64,000 bases of DNA, from assembly GCA_023227965.1 (NCBI GenBank), contig JALOCA010000015.1, positions 5,143 through 69,142 of the forward strand, in the 5' to 3' direction. Made by a program: the position numbers and the translations under genes. Of the stretch, positions 27,466 to 35,267 are shown piece by piece (position 1 is the stretch's first letter; the number at the start of each line of letters is the position of its first letter). Below the pieces are notes generated by a model. The model had not been told where the DNA came from. It saw only the letters and a list, made by a program, of their open reading frames with translations, and did no database searches. The stretch is from Lentimicrobiaceae bacterium (lineage in GTDB: Bacteria > Bacteroidota > Bacteroidia > Bacteroidales > JALOCA01).

Positions 27466-27906
27466 TCAGCCGGGTTCATTATCGGGTTTATGTAATTTTA
27501 TTAACTCGTCATATTCGGTTTGAAATGAGCGTTTCTGATGATGTTTTTTCTGATTGTTAATATATTCAAAAACCTTTTCAACAACTGATTCACTAACCGA
27601 ATAGGCAGCATAACCTGTTTGCCAGGCAAATTTCTCAGTTAAAATATTTTGCTGGTTGATAAAATGAGAACTGCTTCCTTTAATTTGTTTTATAATTTCG
27701 GCAATAGATTTTTGCGGATTTAATAAAAACAAACAATGTATGTGTTCGGGCATTCCGTTGATAATGCGTACCGGGCAACCTGATTCATTTAATTGATTAG
27801 CTACAAACGAAAATACTGTTTTTTCAATTCCGTGATTTATCAATGGCATACGATTTTTTGTTGACCAGATTGCGTGTATCCAAATTTTATTATACGAATG
27901 TGGCAT
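27466..27906 (-). CDS. Y1 (HUH) transposase, IS200/REP-associated type
   Basis: A 146-residue single-tyrosine transposase of the IS200/IS605 TnpA fold. The start IWIHAIWSTKNRMPLI, the HUH metal motif MPEHIHCLF (H55, H57), WQTGYAAYSVSES and the helix VFEYINNQKKHH with the candidate nucleophile Y115 all match. The WQxGYxAxSVS segment is typical of REP-associated transposases and IS200-like elements in Bacteroidota. No accessory TnpB is present. A perfect 26-bp palindrome lies 82 nt upstream of its start and a REP-like hairpin at its stop, consistent with recognition of hairpins by this enzyme class. It appears intact. Confidence 0.88.
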   Translation of the reverse strand: MPHSYNKIWIHAIWSTKNRMPLINHGIEKTVFSFVANQLNESGCPVRIINGMPEHIHCLFLLNPQKSIAEIIKQIKGSSSHFINQQNILTEKFAWQTGYAAYSVSESVVEKVFEYINNQKKHHQKRSFQTEYDELIKLHKPDNEPG

Positions 27907-27970
27907 ATGGGTATTATTTTATGGTAATGTAAACCGTTAAAACGCTTTCGTTTTTTGTTTCAATTTATCA

Positions 27971-28013
27971 TAGCCCACGGTTTAACATAGCCCACGGTTT
28001 AAACCGTGGGCTA
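27971..28013. repeat. Perfect 26-bp palindrome plus partial copy upstream of the Y1 transposase
   Basis: TAGCCCACGGTTT and its complement form an uninterrupted palindrome at 27988-28013. Fourteen nucleotides of its left arm (TAGCCCACGGTTTA) occur again directly to the left at 27971-27984. Such hairpins are typical ends or targets of IS200/REP-type transposases. Confidence 0.8.
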
Positions 28014-28290
28014 AGGAATGTCAAAACCATATTTTTAATGGATTTATCCATTTTTGTTATTTTGTCCTTATCAGAATCTCCAACCCCGCCCGTATTCTTA
28101 TGTAATTTGTAACTTTCTGTTTCCATTTGTTTTTTATTTCGCATCCTCTGCTCACCCTTATTTCTATCTATCCTTCTAAAGTTTGCCCCGATTTAATCGG
28201 AGGAAGAGTTGTTTATGTAAATGCTCCTCCAAATTCCCAATCCCCGCCCCCTTATTTTTTATTTACTTATTTTTCTATTACCCTTTCACC

Positions 28291-28390
28291 TATCTTCAAA
28301 TCTTCAAATCAACTAATTTTCAAATCGTCTCATCTTCAAATTTTCAAATTAGCCAATTAGCACATTAGCATATTAACTAATTAACTAATT
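28291..28390. repeat. Low-complexity TCTTCAAAT / TTAGC-type simple repeats
   Basis: Degenerate short repeats (variants of TCTTCAAAT, TTTTCAAAT, then AATTAGC and TTAACTAA) fill the gap before the stop of the next minus-strand gene. A similar TCTTAAAT-type stretch is at 61925-61980. Between the transposase region and this stretch (28014-28290) I see no gene or structured element. Confidence 0.55.
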
Positions 28391-29100
28391 ATTTCACTTT
28401 CTCCTTCTTCGCTTTTTTCGCCACGTTCTCTGCGGAGTTTTTTCATTATATGAGTCAATGTGTAATCTGTTACTTTTGAAGGGTCAACATCGGTAAAAAT
28501 CTTTTTGCCGCGTTCCAATATCTGTGAAAGCATGTTCCATAGTTCGTTAAATTTTTCCTGATTTTTCATCACTATCTGGCTACGGTCAATCAGCAAGTCG
28601 TTCTGTTCCTTGTTCAGCCTGTCGAGAACTATAAACTTCTGGCTGAAAAAATCCTTGCCTTCATCGGTAAATCCTTCCGATTTCAGTGCATCTAAGTTAA
28701 TTGTGATGTTAGAATTAAGAATGGCAAGGCTGCTTACAAGCGATTCGGGATCGCCTCTTAGCAGGCTGTTACGGACATCAACTATGCCAAAACTATCAAT
28801 TTTACATTGAAGATTTTCAGCATCCGACACATAACTTTCCAGAATTTTCAGTTTTGGACGGATAGATTGTGTTTCATTGGTTATCTGTTCAGTAATTTTT
28901 TTTATTTTCCCGGTAGGAATTTGAGTTTTCACAATATTTTCCACAAGCTCTATTTTGCCATCGAGCATAGTTATAAAGTCTTTAGGAAACTTTTTTGGAA
29001 AAAGCCGGTAAAATTCATCATTGTCGCGGAGATAGGCGTGCCGTATTGAACTTGCAGCGTATGGCAATTCGTCAATGCGGCATGGGATTTTTGAGTTCAT
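28381..29100 (-). CDS. Unknown, predicted all-helical cytosolic protein
   Basis: A 239-residue protein without signal peptide or membrane helix. I do not recognise a family. It starts MNSKIPCRIDELPYAASSI and is then largely helical, with probable coiled-coil segments (for example FIVLDRLNKEQNDLLIDRSQ). A highly charged C-terminus (KKLRRERGEKSEEGESE) ends the protein. The composition suggests a structural or binding protein rather than an enzyme. It stands alone, with low-complexity sequence downstream and a terminator-like hairpin upstream. Codon usage looks like that of the surrounding AT-rich accessory stretch. Confidence 0.68.
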   Translation of the reverse strand: MNSKIPCRIDELPYAASSIRHAYLRDNDEFYRLFPKKFPKDFITMLDGKIELVENIVKTQIPTGKIKKITEQITNETQSIRPKLKILESYVSDAENLQCKIDSFGIVDVRNSLLRGDPESLVSSLAILNSNITINLDALKSEGFTDEGKDFFSQKFIVLDRLNKEQNDLLIDRSQIVMKNQEKFNELWNMLSQILERGKKIFTDVDPSKVTDYTLTHIMKKLRRERGEKSEEGESEIIS

Positions 29101-29157
29101 AGCATTTTTATTTTAAGGTTTACTACAAAATTAATATATAAAAATGCATTTGTCAAT

Positions 29158-29198
29158 AAAAAAGATGTCCGGATTCCTGAATCCAAACATCTTTTTTT
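29158..29198. terminator. Terminator-like hairpin related to the one at 7801
   Basis: AAAAAAGATGT-CC-GGATTC (29158-29176) pairs with GAATCC-AA-ACATC plus T7 (29179-29198), with two internal mismatches. No plus-strand gene ends here and it lies 58 nt upstream of the minus-strand gene's start, so it may be a relic or a mobile hairpin rather than a working terminator. Confidence 0.45.
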
Positions 29199-29823
29199 AA
29201 TCATTGGGTATTAAAAATATTTTATACCATAAATCCTATTTTAATTTGGATATTAAAATAATAATAAAAGTTTATCAGAATATATCACTTAATAAAAATA
29301 TCTGCTTTTATCCTTCAAAAATAATTCATTAATTTATAACACATGATTACTAATTATAAATAAATCACAAACATATAATTATATTTATTCCAATCAATGC
29401 TGTTTTATATTTATTTTAAATTATTATCCTATATCTTACCTGAACAAATTTATTAATGAAAATTTCTTTTACACCCCTTTGCGAAGAAGTCAGTGCATCC
29501 TTTGCGGTTTAAATTTTTTTTATCGCAGAATACGGAAAGAATTACACAAAGAACCGCAGAGCCTATCATGTCAAAAAAATAACGTATCATGCTATGAATC
29601 ATTAAAATTTTTCTTTATAAATAATTGTTTTATACTTTTGAGTAGGGAAATTGATAATCATATCTTAAATAAAACATCCTACATTCCTAATATGCTCATT
29701 CATGCAAACCACGACCAATATTTTTATGTATTTTTATTGCACATCCTATTGTTTTTTCTGTAATTTGATTAATTTCTATATATTATTATTTTTAACAATA
29801 TGATTTGCATATTTTAATATATC
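29199..29823. other. Long AT-rich gene-free stretch
   Basis: No supported gene. Near 29480-29560 the sequence GCGAAGAAGTCAGTG, CCTTTGCGGTTTAAA and GAACCGCAGAG looks like decayed intergenic boilerplate common in Bacteroidota genomes. The rest is A/T runs. A 94-codon plus-strand frame here has no start context or recognisable product. Confidence 0.5.
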
Positions 29824-29991
29824 GTTACTTAGCCATCAAGAATCGTTACTTAGCTGTCCGGAACTATTGCCCAGTTATTAAATATTGTTATTAAGCCATT
29901 CGGAACTCTTACCCAGCCATTATAAATCATTATCCAGTCGTTCAGAATCGTTACATAGCTTTTCGGAACTCCTATCCAGCCATTCAGAATT
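29824..29991. repeat. 21-bp degenerate tandem array, eight units
   Basis: Eight contiguous units of exactly 21 bp start at 29824, 29845, 29866, 29887, 29908, 29929, 29950 and 29971. The consensus is close to GTTACTTAGCCATTCAGAAT plus C, with alternating GAATC and GGAACT ends. The unit is far more diverged than in the 42-bp array. Stops interrupt it on the plus strand; on the minus strand a seven-residue pattern like VTILNGW appears but is broken. It is non-coding as it stands. Confidence 0.75.
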
Positions 29992-30092
29992 ATTAATTAA
30001 TCGTCTTTAAAAATAACTTTCTTCCAAGCGCTATCATTTCACTGCATAATAATTCAAATCTTCATCTGCTAAATCTTATTACAGATTGATAT

Positions 30093-30722
30093 TTACAGTT
30101 TTCTCACCATCATAATTCCATCACGGAATGGCAAAAGCAGGTTTTCAACCCTCGGATCGTTTTGTATAAAATCGTTAAAAGCAATAATGCCCTTTGTTTC
30201 TTTATCACTGGCATCAGTATCAAGTACTTTTTCTCCCCATAGCACATTATCGGCTATCAGAAACCCTCCCTTATTTATCTTATCAAAAAGTAAGTTGTAA
30301 TAATTAAGATAATTGTCCTTATCAGCATCCATAAACACAAGGTCGAATTGCATCTGCATCGTAGGAATTATCTCCATTGCATCGCCCAGATGCAGTGTAA
30401 TCTTATCTTCGAACCCAGATTCGGTAAAATAATTTAATACATCGTCTTCAAACTCAGGATTTATTTCTATCGTATGCAACCTACCATTAGCAGGAAGCGC
30501 CCCGGCAAGGCAGATGCTTGCATAGCCAGTAAAAGTGCCTACTTCCAAAACATTTTGGGGTTTAAGCATACAGCAAATAAACTCAAGCAGTTTCCCCTGC
30601 AAGTGTCCGCTAAGCATACGCGGATTCAACCGGTGGATATGCGTTTCGCGGTTAATACGATAAAGCAATTCCGTTTCGGCAGAAGTGTGCAGTTCGGCGT
30701 ATTCTTCAATCTCTGGTTTCAA
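30093..30722 (-). CDS. Class I SAM-dependent O-methyltransferase (COMT/CCoAOMT-like)
   Basis: A 209-residue O-methyltransferase of the catechol/caffeoyl-CoA family. Motif I (VLEVGTFTGYASICLA, about 59-74), the acidic residue after beta 2 (LHTIEINPE), and the metal-site segments FDLVFMDADKDNYLNYY and GGFLIADNVLWGEKV are all present, ending with DGIMMVRKL as usual. It likely methylates a small hydroxylated substrate with a divalent metal in the cytosol; the substrate is unknown. Length matches bacterial members. A TAnnTTTG box (TAAATTTG, 30734-30741 on the minus strand) lies 11 nt before the start. A gap of 94 nt separates it from the GldN-like gene on the same strand. Confidence 0.93.
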   Translation of the reverse strand: MKPEIEEYAELHTSAETELLYRINRETHIHRLNPRMLSGHLQGKLLEFICCMLKPQNVLEVGTFTGYASICLAGALPANGRLHTIEINPEFEDDVLNYFTESGFEDKITLHLGDAMEIIPTMQMQFDLVFMDADKDNYLNYYNLLFDKINKGGFLIADNVLWGEKVLDTDASDKETKGIIAFNDFIQNDPRVENLLLPFRDGIMMVRKL

Positions 30723-30733
30723 ATTTACAGTTT

Positions 30734-30741
30734 CAAATTTA
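30734..30741 (-). promoter_or_regulatory. -7 element (TAAATTTG) for the O-methyltransferase gene
   Basis: Exact TAnnTTTG on the minus strand ending 11 nt before the ATG at 30722. Candidate -33 TTG triplets lie at spacings of 15 and 25 nt, both outside the usual range, so this is a partial match. Confidence 0.4.
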
Positions 30742-30816
30742 GGTTTTTCGGTTTTTCAATTTTACACAACTTTTTCTGCTTTAGGGAGTATAATAGTAGT
30801 CCATCGGCAAATTAAA

Positions 30817-31350
30817 TTATTTCAAAGGATATTTCTCATCAAAATACACCCAAAACAATGGCATATATCCCTGCAATTCGCCTTTTTCGGTATATTTTTC
30901 CAGCAGGGGGGCTATCCCCAGTATTTTTTTGTCCATTTGCAGGGTCGTGGGGTTTATGCTCCATTCTTCCAGAAAGCGGATTCGGGTAATGTCCTTGCGA
31001 TTCAATTCGTGTTTTACTGGTATCAGGCTGTCATTATAAGGCGGTTCCGGATTTTGCACAAGGATGGTGTCCGAATAATTTTCAATTGCCTTCACCTGTT
31101 CCACGGTAAGCTGTTTGCCAAAAATATCCCAGGCTTTCACCTTGCCCTCATAGGCAGCGTCTATAATCTGGTGAATAAATTTCTCCCTGTTTTGTCCTTC
31201 AAGATTCTGTACCCACCAGTCGAGTCCCGGATCGGGGCTTTTTATGTTTACGTCATACTGAATACGCTCGGTAACAATTGATTTTTCTGACTTATGATTG
31301 CACGAAAAAAGTACAGCCAACAATATTCCTACAAATACAATTTTTCTCAT
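30817..31350 (-). CDS. GldN/PorN-like lipoprotein
   Basis: A 177-residue lipoprotein. I start at the ATG at 31348-31350 because it gives a clean lipoprotein signal (MRKIVFVGILLAVLFSC, Cys17); the open frame runs further upstream without a plausible leader. The mature part resembles the GldN/PorN family of the T9SS: AAYEGKVKAWDIFGKQLTVE corresponds to the segment that in GldN follows the helical start, and the block ITRIRFLEEWSINPTTLQMD, then KILGIAPLLEKY and PLFWVYFDE, matches the family's conserved core. Canonical GldN is not lipidated and lies with gldKLM. Here it is isolated, so it may be a paralogue serving a secondary role. The assignment rests on motif recall. Confidence 0.68.
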   Translation of the reverse strand: MRKIVFVGILLAVLFSCNHKSEKSIVTERIQYDVNIKSPDPGLDWWVQNLEGQNREKFIHQIIDAAYEGKVKAWDIFGKQLTVEQVKAIENYSDTILVQNPEPPYNDSLIPVKHELNRKDITRIRFLEEWSINPTTLQMDKKILGIAPLLEKYTEKGELQGYMPLFWVYFDEKYPLK

Positions 31351-31378
31351 ATTTTTTACTGTCTTACAATAATGAAAG

Positions 31379-31407
31379 CAAAGGTACATTTTCTTTGCAA
31401 ATGCAAA
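31379..31407 (-). promoter_or_regulatory. Promoter for the GldN-like gene
   Basis: On the minus strand TTTG (31404-31407) precedes TACCTTTG (31379-31386) by 17 nt. The -7 box is 28 nt before the chosen ATG at 31350, and transcription from it would exclude the longer upstream frame. Confidence 0.5.
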
Positions 31408-31430
31408 ACCGCTCCTACAAAAACACTTCT

Positions 31431-31462
31431 TTTGCGATTGTGCTTTACACACCGTAACTTTG
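31431..31462 (+). promoter_or_regulatory. Promoter for the MORN-repeat lipoprotein gene
   Basis: TTTG (31431-31434) and TAACTTTG (31455-31462) are separated by 20 nt, and the ATG at 31482 follows by 19 nt. It lies back to back with the GldN-like promoter. Confidence 0.6.
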
Positions 31463-31481
31463 TTGCTGAAAACTTTTTGAA

Positions 31482-32141
31482 ATGAGAGTTGTACCCCTGT
31501 TCGTAACGATAGCTTTGCTTTTTTCCGCTTGTTTTCCTAACCACAAAAAGGAGGTCATAGTTGAAACATGGAAGAATGGTAAACCCAAAATCAAATATGT
31601 GTATGGACTTAGTGATGCAGATTTATCATTTACAAAAGAAGTAGGGTATTATAAAAGCGGATGTTTGAAGTATATAGGTTTTCGCAGCAAGGGAAAACGC
31701 GACAGTAACTGGACGCAATGGTACGACAGTAGCGGAAAAGTATGGGAACTACACCAATTTAAAAACGATTTACGGATGGGATGGCTATGCCGGTGGTATG
31801 AAAACGGGAATCCGCGAAGTCGCATGCACTTTGTATTCGATAAACGGTGGGGAAAACATACTGAATGGTACGAAAACAGCAAGCTGCGCCTGAAGGGACA
31901 ATGGCGCAATGATAAAATGATCGGTCATTGGGTTTATTGGTACGAAAACGGGAATAAAGAAAAGGAAGGAAACTACTGCCAGGGCGATTGGGAAAAGCTT
32001 TCGATGTTTAGCGGAAAATATCCCGACTTTGTGCCATTGAAGGATTCAGTATGGATATACTATGATTCCTATGGCAAAATCATTCGTAAAGAGACCTGGG
32101 AAACTGGTAAAATTCTTTGCGTTTCTTTTCAAAAACCCTGA
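31482..32141 (+). CDS. MORN-type repeat lipoprotein (YwqK-like)
   Basis: A 219-residue lipoprotein (lipobox FSAC, lipidated Cys15) made of YwqK/MORN-variant repeats. The recurring unit is W/YYENG-N-xxxxG-x-W/Y, seen as WKNGKPKIKYVYG, WYDSSGKVWELHQFKN, WYENGNPRSRMHF, WYENSKLRLKGQWRN, WYENGNKEKEGNY and YYDSYGKIIRKETW. Such repeats form an elongated beta-hairpin stack. In Bacteroidota these proteins are common and abundant on the envelope but without a settled function; the antitoxin label sometimes attached to the family has no support here because no toxin partner is nearby. It is divergently transcribed from the GldN-like gene. Confidence 0.85.
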   Translation: MRVVPLFVTIALLFSACFPNHKKEVIVETWKNGKPKIKYVYGLSDADLSFTKEVGYYKSGCLKYIGFRSKGKRDSNWTQWYDSSGKVWELHQFKNDLRMGWLCRWYENGNPRSRMHFVFDKRWGKHTEWYENSKLRLKGQWRNDKMIGHWVYWYENGNKEKEGNYCQGDWEKLSMFSGKYPDFVPLKDSVWIYYDSYGKIIRKETWETGKILCVSFQKP

Positions 32142-32237
32142 CATTATTTATCGTATTTTAGGAATAATAAATCTGAAAATACGAATCATTCTTAGTATAA
32201 ATTCAGTGTAATACTTATTTAATAAGCGCAAAATTTA

Positions 32238-32268
32238 TTGCTTAATCTTACAACTTATTCTAAATTTG
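32238..32268 (+). promoter_or_regulatory. Promoter of the transhydrogenase operon
   Basis: TTG (32238-32240) and TAAATTTG (32261-32268) are 20 nt apart. The ATG of pntA1 follows after 22 nt, giving a leader of about 16 nt. Confidence 0.6.
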
Positions 32269-32290
32269 CCCGCACAAAACCTTTAAATTT

Positions 32291-33418
32291 ATGATATTAG
32301 GAATATTAAAAGAAACTAAAGACGAACGTCGGGTTGCTATGTTACCCGAAAGTGTCGCCGCTTTGGTTAAAATGAATGTAACCGTGATGGTTGAAAAGGA
32401 TGCGGGATTGGCAGCATGTGCCAGTGATGCAGACTATGAAACCTCCGGAGCAAAAATTGATACCAAAGAAAACGTAATCAATCAGTCGGAAGTGCTTGTA
32501 AAGATTAATCCACCCACCGAAGAAGAAAAAAGTGCAATGAAAGAAGGTAAGGTACTACTTGCTGTTTTGAATCCCTATTTCAATACCGGTTTGATAAAAG
32601 AACTGGCAAATAAAAACATAACCAGCTTTAGCCTGGATGTTATCCCCCGGACCACCCGTGCCCAGGCAATGGACATTCTTTCGTCAATGGCTACCGTAGC
32701 CGGTTACAAAGCCGTGCTTACCGCAGCCAATACGTTGCCTAAGTTCTTCCCGATGTTTATGACTGCTGCCGGAACCATTACTCCTGCCAAAGTACTCATT
32801 CTCGGAGCAGGCGTAGCCGGATTGCAGGCGATAGCCACATCGCGCAAGTTGGGAGCCGTGGTTGAAGTATTCGATGTACGTGCTGCCGTTAAAGAAGAAG
32901 TAATGGGCTTAGGTGGAAAATTTGTGGAAGTGGAAGGCGCTGTTGACGATAAAGCCGCCGGCGGATATGCTGTGGAACAAACCGGCGAGTTTAAACAACG
33001 CCAGGCACAAGCCGTACACGACCATGCTGTAAAATCAGATGTGGTAATCTGTACAGCCCAGATTCCTGGCAAAAAAGCACCCGTTCTGCTGAAAAAAGCT
33101 ACCGTGGAAGCCATGAAGCCCGGTTCGGTGGTTATTGACATTGCTGCCTCTACCGGTGGAAACTGTGAAGTAACCCAAAACAATACTACCATTGTTCACA
33201 ACGGTGTTACCGTTATTGGAAACTCTTTCCTGGCTGTGGATATGCCTTCGGATGCCAGCAAGATGTTTGGCAAAAATGTTATCAATTTCCTGAAACTGAT
33301 GATTACCAAGGAAGGTGCACTGAATCTGAACTGGGACGATGACATTGTAAAAGGTACTGCCGTAACGCATAACAAGGAAATCGTTCACGAAAGAGTAAAA
33401 TCAATTATTAATCAATAA
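32291..33418 (+). CDS. pntA1: NAD(P) transhydrogenase alpha subunit 1 (NAD-binding)
   Basis: The 375-residue domain I subunit of proton-translocating transhydrogenase, which binds NAD(H) and passes hydride to NADP+ on the beta subunit. The start MILGILKETKDERRVAMLPE is typical of the alanine dehydrogenase/transhydrogenase superfamily. The Rossmann segment VLILGAGVAGLQAIATSRKL (about 170-189) and the RAAVKEEVMGLGGKF and GYAVEQTGEF loop, the mobile loop that closes over the nucleotide, are all present. It lacks membrane helices, as expected in genomes with a split alpha subunit. First gene of a tight three-gene operon (12 nt to the next gene). Confidence 0.95.
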   Translation: MILGILKETKDERRVAMLPESVAALVKMNVTVMVEKDAGLAACASDADYETSGAKIDTKENVINQSEVLVKINPPTEEEKSAMKEGKVLLAVLNPYFNTGLIKELANKNITSFSLDVIPRTTRAQAMDILSSMATVAGYKAVLTAANTLPKFFPMFMTAAGTITPAKVLILGAGVAGLQAIATSRKLGAVVEVFDVRAAVKEEVMGLGGKFVEVEGAVDDKAAGGYAVEQTGEFKQRQAQAVHDHAVKSDVVICTAQIPGKKAPVLLKKATVEAMKPGSVVIDIAASTGGNCEVTQNNTTIVHNGVTVIGNSFLAVDMPSDASKMFGKNVINFLKLMITKEGALNLNWDDDIVKGTAVTHNKEIVHERVKSIINQ

Positions 33419-33430
33419 AAAATATACTTT

Positions 33431-33736
33431 ATGGAAGGTGTTTTAAATTTCATTTACGAAAACAGAGAAGCGATATTCATCATCATCCTGTCTATTTTCC
33501 TCGGTATCGAAGTAATATCACATGTACCTGCCGTATTACACACCCCGCTGATGTCGGGCTCCAATGCCATACATGGTGTTGTAATCATTGGTGCTATTAT
33601 AGTAATGGGGCATGCCGAAGATACGCTTTCACTGATATTTGGCTTTATTGCTGTAGTGTTAGGAACACTCAACGTAGTCGGTGGTTTTGTTGTTACCGAC
33701 CGCATGCTCGAAATGTTTAAGAAAAAGAAAAAGTAA
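33431..33736 (+). CDS. pntA2: NAD(P) transhydrogenase alpha subunit 2 (membrane)
   Basis: The 101-residue membrane part of the split alpha subunit. After a short amphipathic start it has three hydrophobic helices, with IEVISHVPAVLHTPLMSGSN between the first and second, the conserved signature of this subunit that lines the proton path; the last helix ends with VGGFVVTDRMLEMF and a lysine-rich cytoplasmic tail (KKKKK). It must pair with the gene products on both sides. The split arrangement, as opposed to the fused PntA of enterobacteria, is common in Bacteroidota and alphaproteobacteria. Confidence 0.94.
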   Translation: MEGVLNFIYENREAIFIIILSIFLGIEVISHVPAVLHTPLMSGSNAIHGVVIIGAIIVMGHAEDTLSLIFGFIAVVLGTLNVVGGFVVTDRMLEMFKKKKK

Positions 33737-33760
33737 CAATCCTCAAAAATAATCAGTGAT

Positions 33761-35203
33761 ATGGAAATACAAGAATCAATACTGTGGATATCTTATTTAT
33801 TAGCCTCTATTTTATTTATCCTTGGGCTGAAAAAGTTAAGCCACCCCGATACAGCACGTAGCGGAAACCTGTGGGCAGCCGTAGGTATGACTGCCGCTAT
33901 TATTTTTACTATCCTTTTTTACAAATATGAAAATGGTAATAGTATTACCGATAAACCGACCAATATAATACTGATTTGTATTGCACTTGCCATAGGGACA
34001 TTTGTAGGTTGGTATGCTTCTAAAAAAGTGAAAATGACTGCCATGCCGCAGATGGTTTCACTGTTCAACGGTATGGGTGGTGCCTGTGCCGCTTTAATTT
34101 CGCTGATGGAATTTCCCAAAATGCAGGCAACACTTGCTAATGCTGTAATACCTGCTACCAATATGTTCAATGGAGAAGCTATTGCTATCCTCCTCGGGCT
34201 AATGATAGGTAGCGTTTCTTTTGCCGGTAGTATGATAGCTTTCGGTAAACTCGACGGACGCATAGGTGATATCAAACATCCTATTCTTCGAATTATCAAC
34301 CTTACATTTCTTGTGGTTTTGCTTGTTGCCCTCGTACTTATTATGACTCTTCGTCCGGTGGAAGGCAACAACATGGTTATTTACCTGTTTGCTGCTGCTG
34401 CCCTCATCTATGGTGTTACTTTTGTAATGCCTATCGGTGGAGCCGATATGCCGGTTGTAATTTCCCTGCTGAACTCCTTTACCGGTGTGGCTGCTGCTAT
34501 GGGCGGTTTTCTCTACAATAACCAGGCGATGCTTACCGGTGGTATCCTTGTAGGATCATCGGGAACCATTCTTACCATCCTGATGTGTAAAGCCATGAAC
34601 CGTTCGCTGATCAATGTAATCATTGGTGCCTTTGGCGGAAGTGCTGCCGGTGCTGCTACTTCCGGCGACAAAACCGTGAAGGAAATTACCCTCAGCGATG
34701 CCTCCATCCTGCTCAGTTACTCGCAAAAAGTATACATCATCCCCGGTTACGGACTTGCTGTTGCCCAGGCTCAGCATCTGTGTCACGAACTGGATGTATT
34801 GCTCGAAAGCAAAGGTGTGGAAGTAAAATATGGTATCCATCCCGTTGCCGGACGTATGCCCGGACACATGAACGTACTACTTGCCGAAGCCGACGTTCCT
34901 TACGAAAAACTCGTGGAAATGGATGATGTGAACAATGAAATCAGCAATACCGACGTGGTAATAGTTATCGGTGCCAATGATGTGGTGAACCCCGCTGCCG
35001 AAACTGATCCTGCAAGTCCGATTTACGGCATGCCGGTTATTAAAGCCTGGGATGCTAAAAACATCATCGTGATGAAACGTTCGATGGCAAAAGGTTATGC
35101 CGCTATCGAAAACGACTTGTTCTATCATCCGAAAAACCGTATGCTTTTCGGCGATGCCAAGGCTACTCTACAAAAATTAATAGCTGAAATTAAATCTTTG
35201 TAG
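33761..35203 (+). CDS. pntB: NAD(P) transhydrogenase beta subunit
   Basis: The 480-residue beta subunit, combining the membrane proton channel (about nine helices, residues 1-290) with the NADP(H)-binding domain III. Landmarks are MVSLFNGMGGACAALI in the membrane part, IGGADMPVVISLLNSFTGVA, and in domain III the sequence IIPGYGLAVAQAQHLCHEL, YGIHPVAGRMPGHMNVLLAE, VIVIGANDVVNPAAETDP and IVMKRSMAKGYAAIEN. The complex uses the proton gradient to produce NADPH, complementing the malic enzyme encoded at 55.7 kb. Last gene of the operon, followed by a terminator. Confidence 0.96.
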   Translation: MEIQESILWISYLLASILFILGLKKLSHPDTARSGNLWAAVGMTAAIIFTILFYKYENGNSITDKPTNIILICIALAIGTFVGWYASKKVKMTAMPQMVSLFNGMGGACAALISLMEFPKMQATLANAVIPATNMFNGEAIAILLGLMIGSVSFAGSMIAFGKLDGRIGDIKHPILRIINLTFLVVLLVALVLIMTLRPVEGNNMVIYLFAAAALIYGVTFVMPIGGADMPVVISLLNSFTGVAAAMGGFLYNNQAMLTGGILVGSSGTILTILMCKAMNRSLINVIIGAFGGSAAGAATSGDKTVKEITLSDASILLSYSQKVYIIPGYGLAVAQAQHLCHELDVLLESKGVEVKYGIHPVAGRMPGHMNVLLAEADVPYEKLVEMDDVNNEISNTDVVIVIGANDVVNPAAETDPASPIYGMPVIKAWDAKNIIVMKRSMAKGYAAIENDLFYHPKNRMLFGDAKATLQKLIAEIKSL

Positions 35204-35227
35204 TACAAAGCTATGTATTTATATAAG

Positions 35228-35254
35228 CCACCTCAGTTTTGGGGTGGTTTTTTT
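35228..35254 (+). terminator. Terminator of the pnt operon
   Basis: CCACCTC (35228-35234) pairs with GGGGTGG (35241-35247, one wobble) across a 6-nt loop, then a T run. The convergent MsrBA gene stops 21 nt further on. Confidence 0.8.
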
Positions 35255-35267
35255 ATTTTTCGTGTTT

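Noticed and set aside
29479..29763. 94-codon plus-strand frame in the AT-rich gap
   Set aside because: It opens within decayed intergenic boilerplate (GCGAAG..., CCTTTGCGG...), has Phe/Leu/Asn-rich low complexity and no promoter or family.
31482..32141. Antitoxin of a toxin-antitoxin pair, as YwqK-type proteins are sometimes labelled
   Set aside because: It is a lipoprotein with envelope-type repeats, and no toxin-like gene is adjacent.
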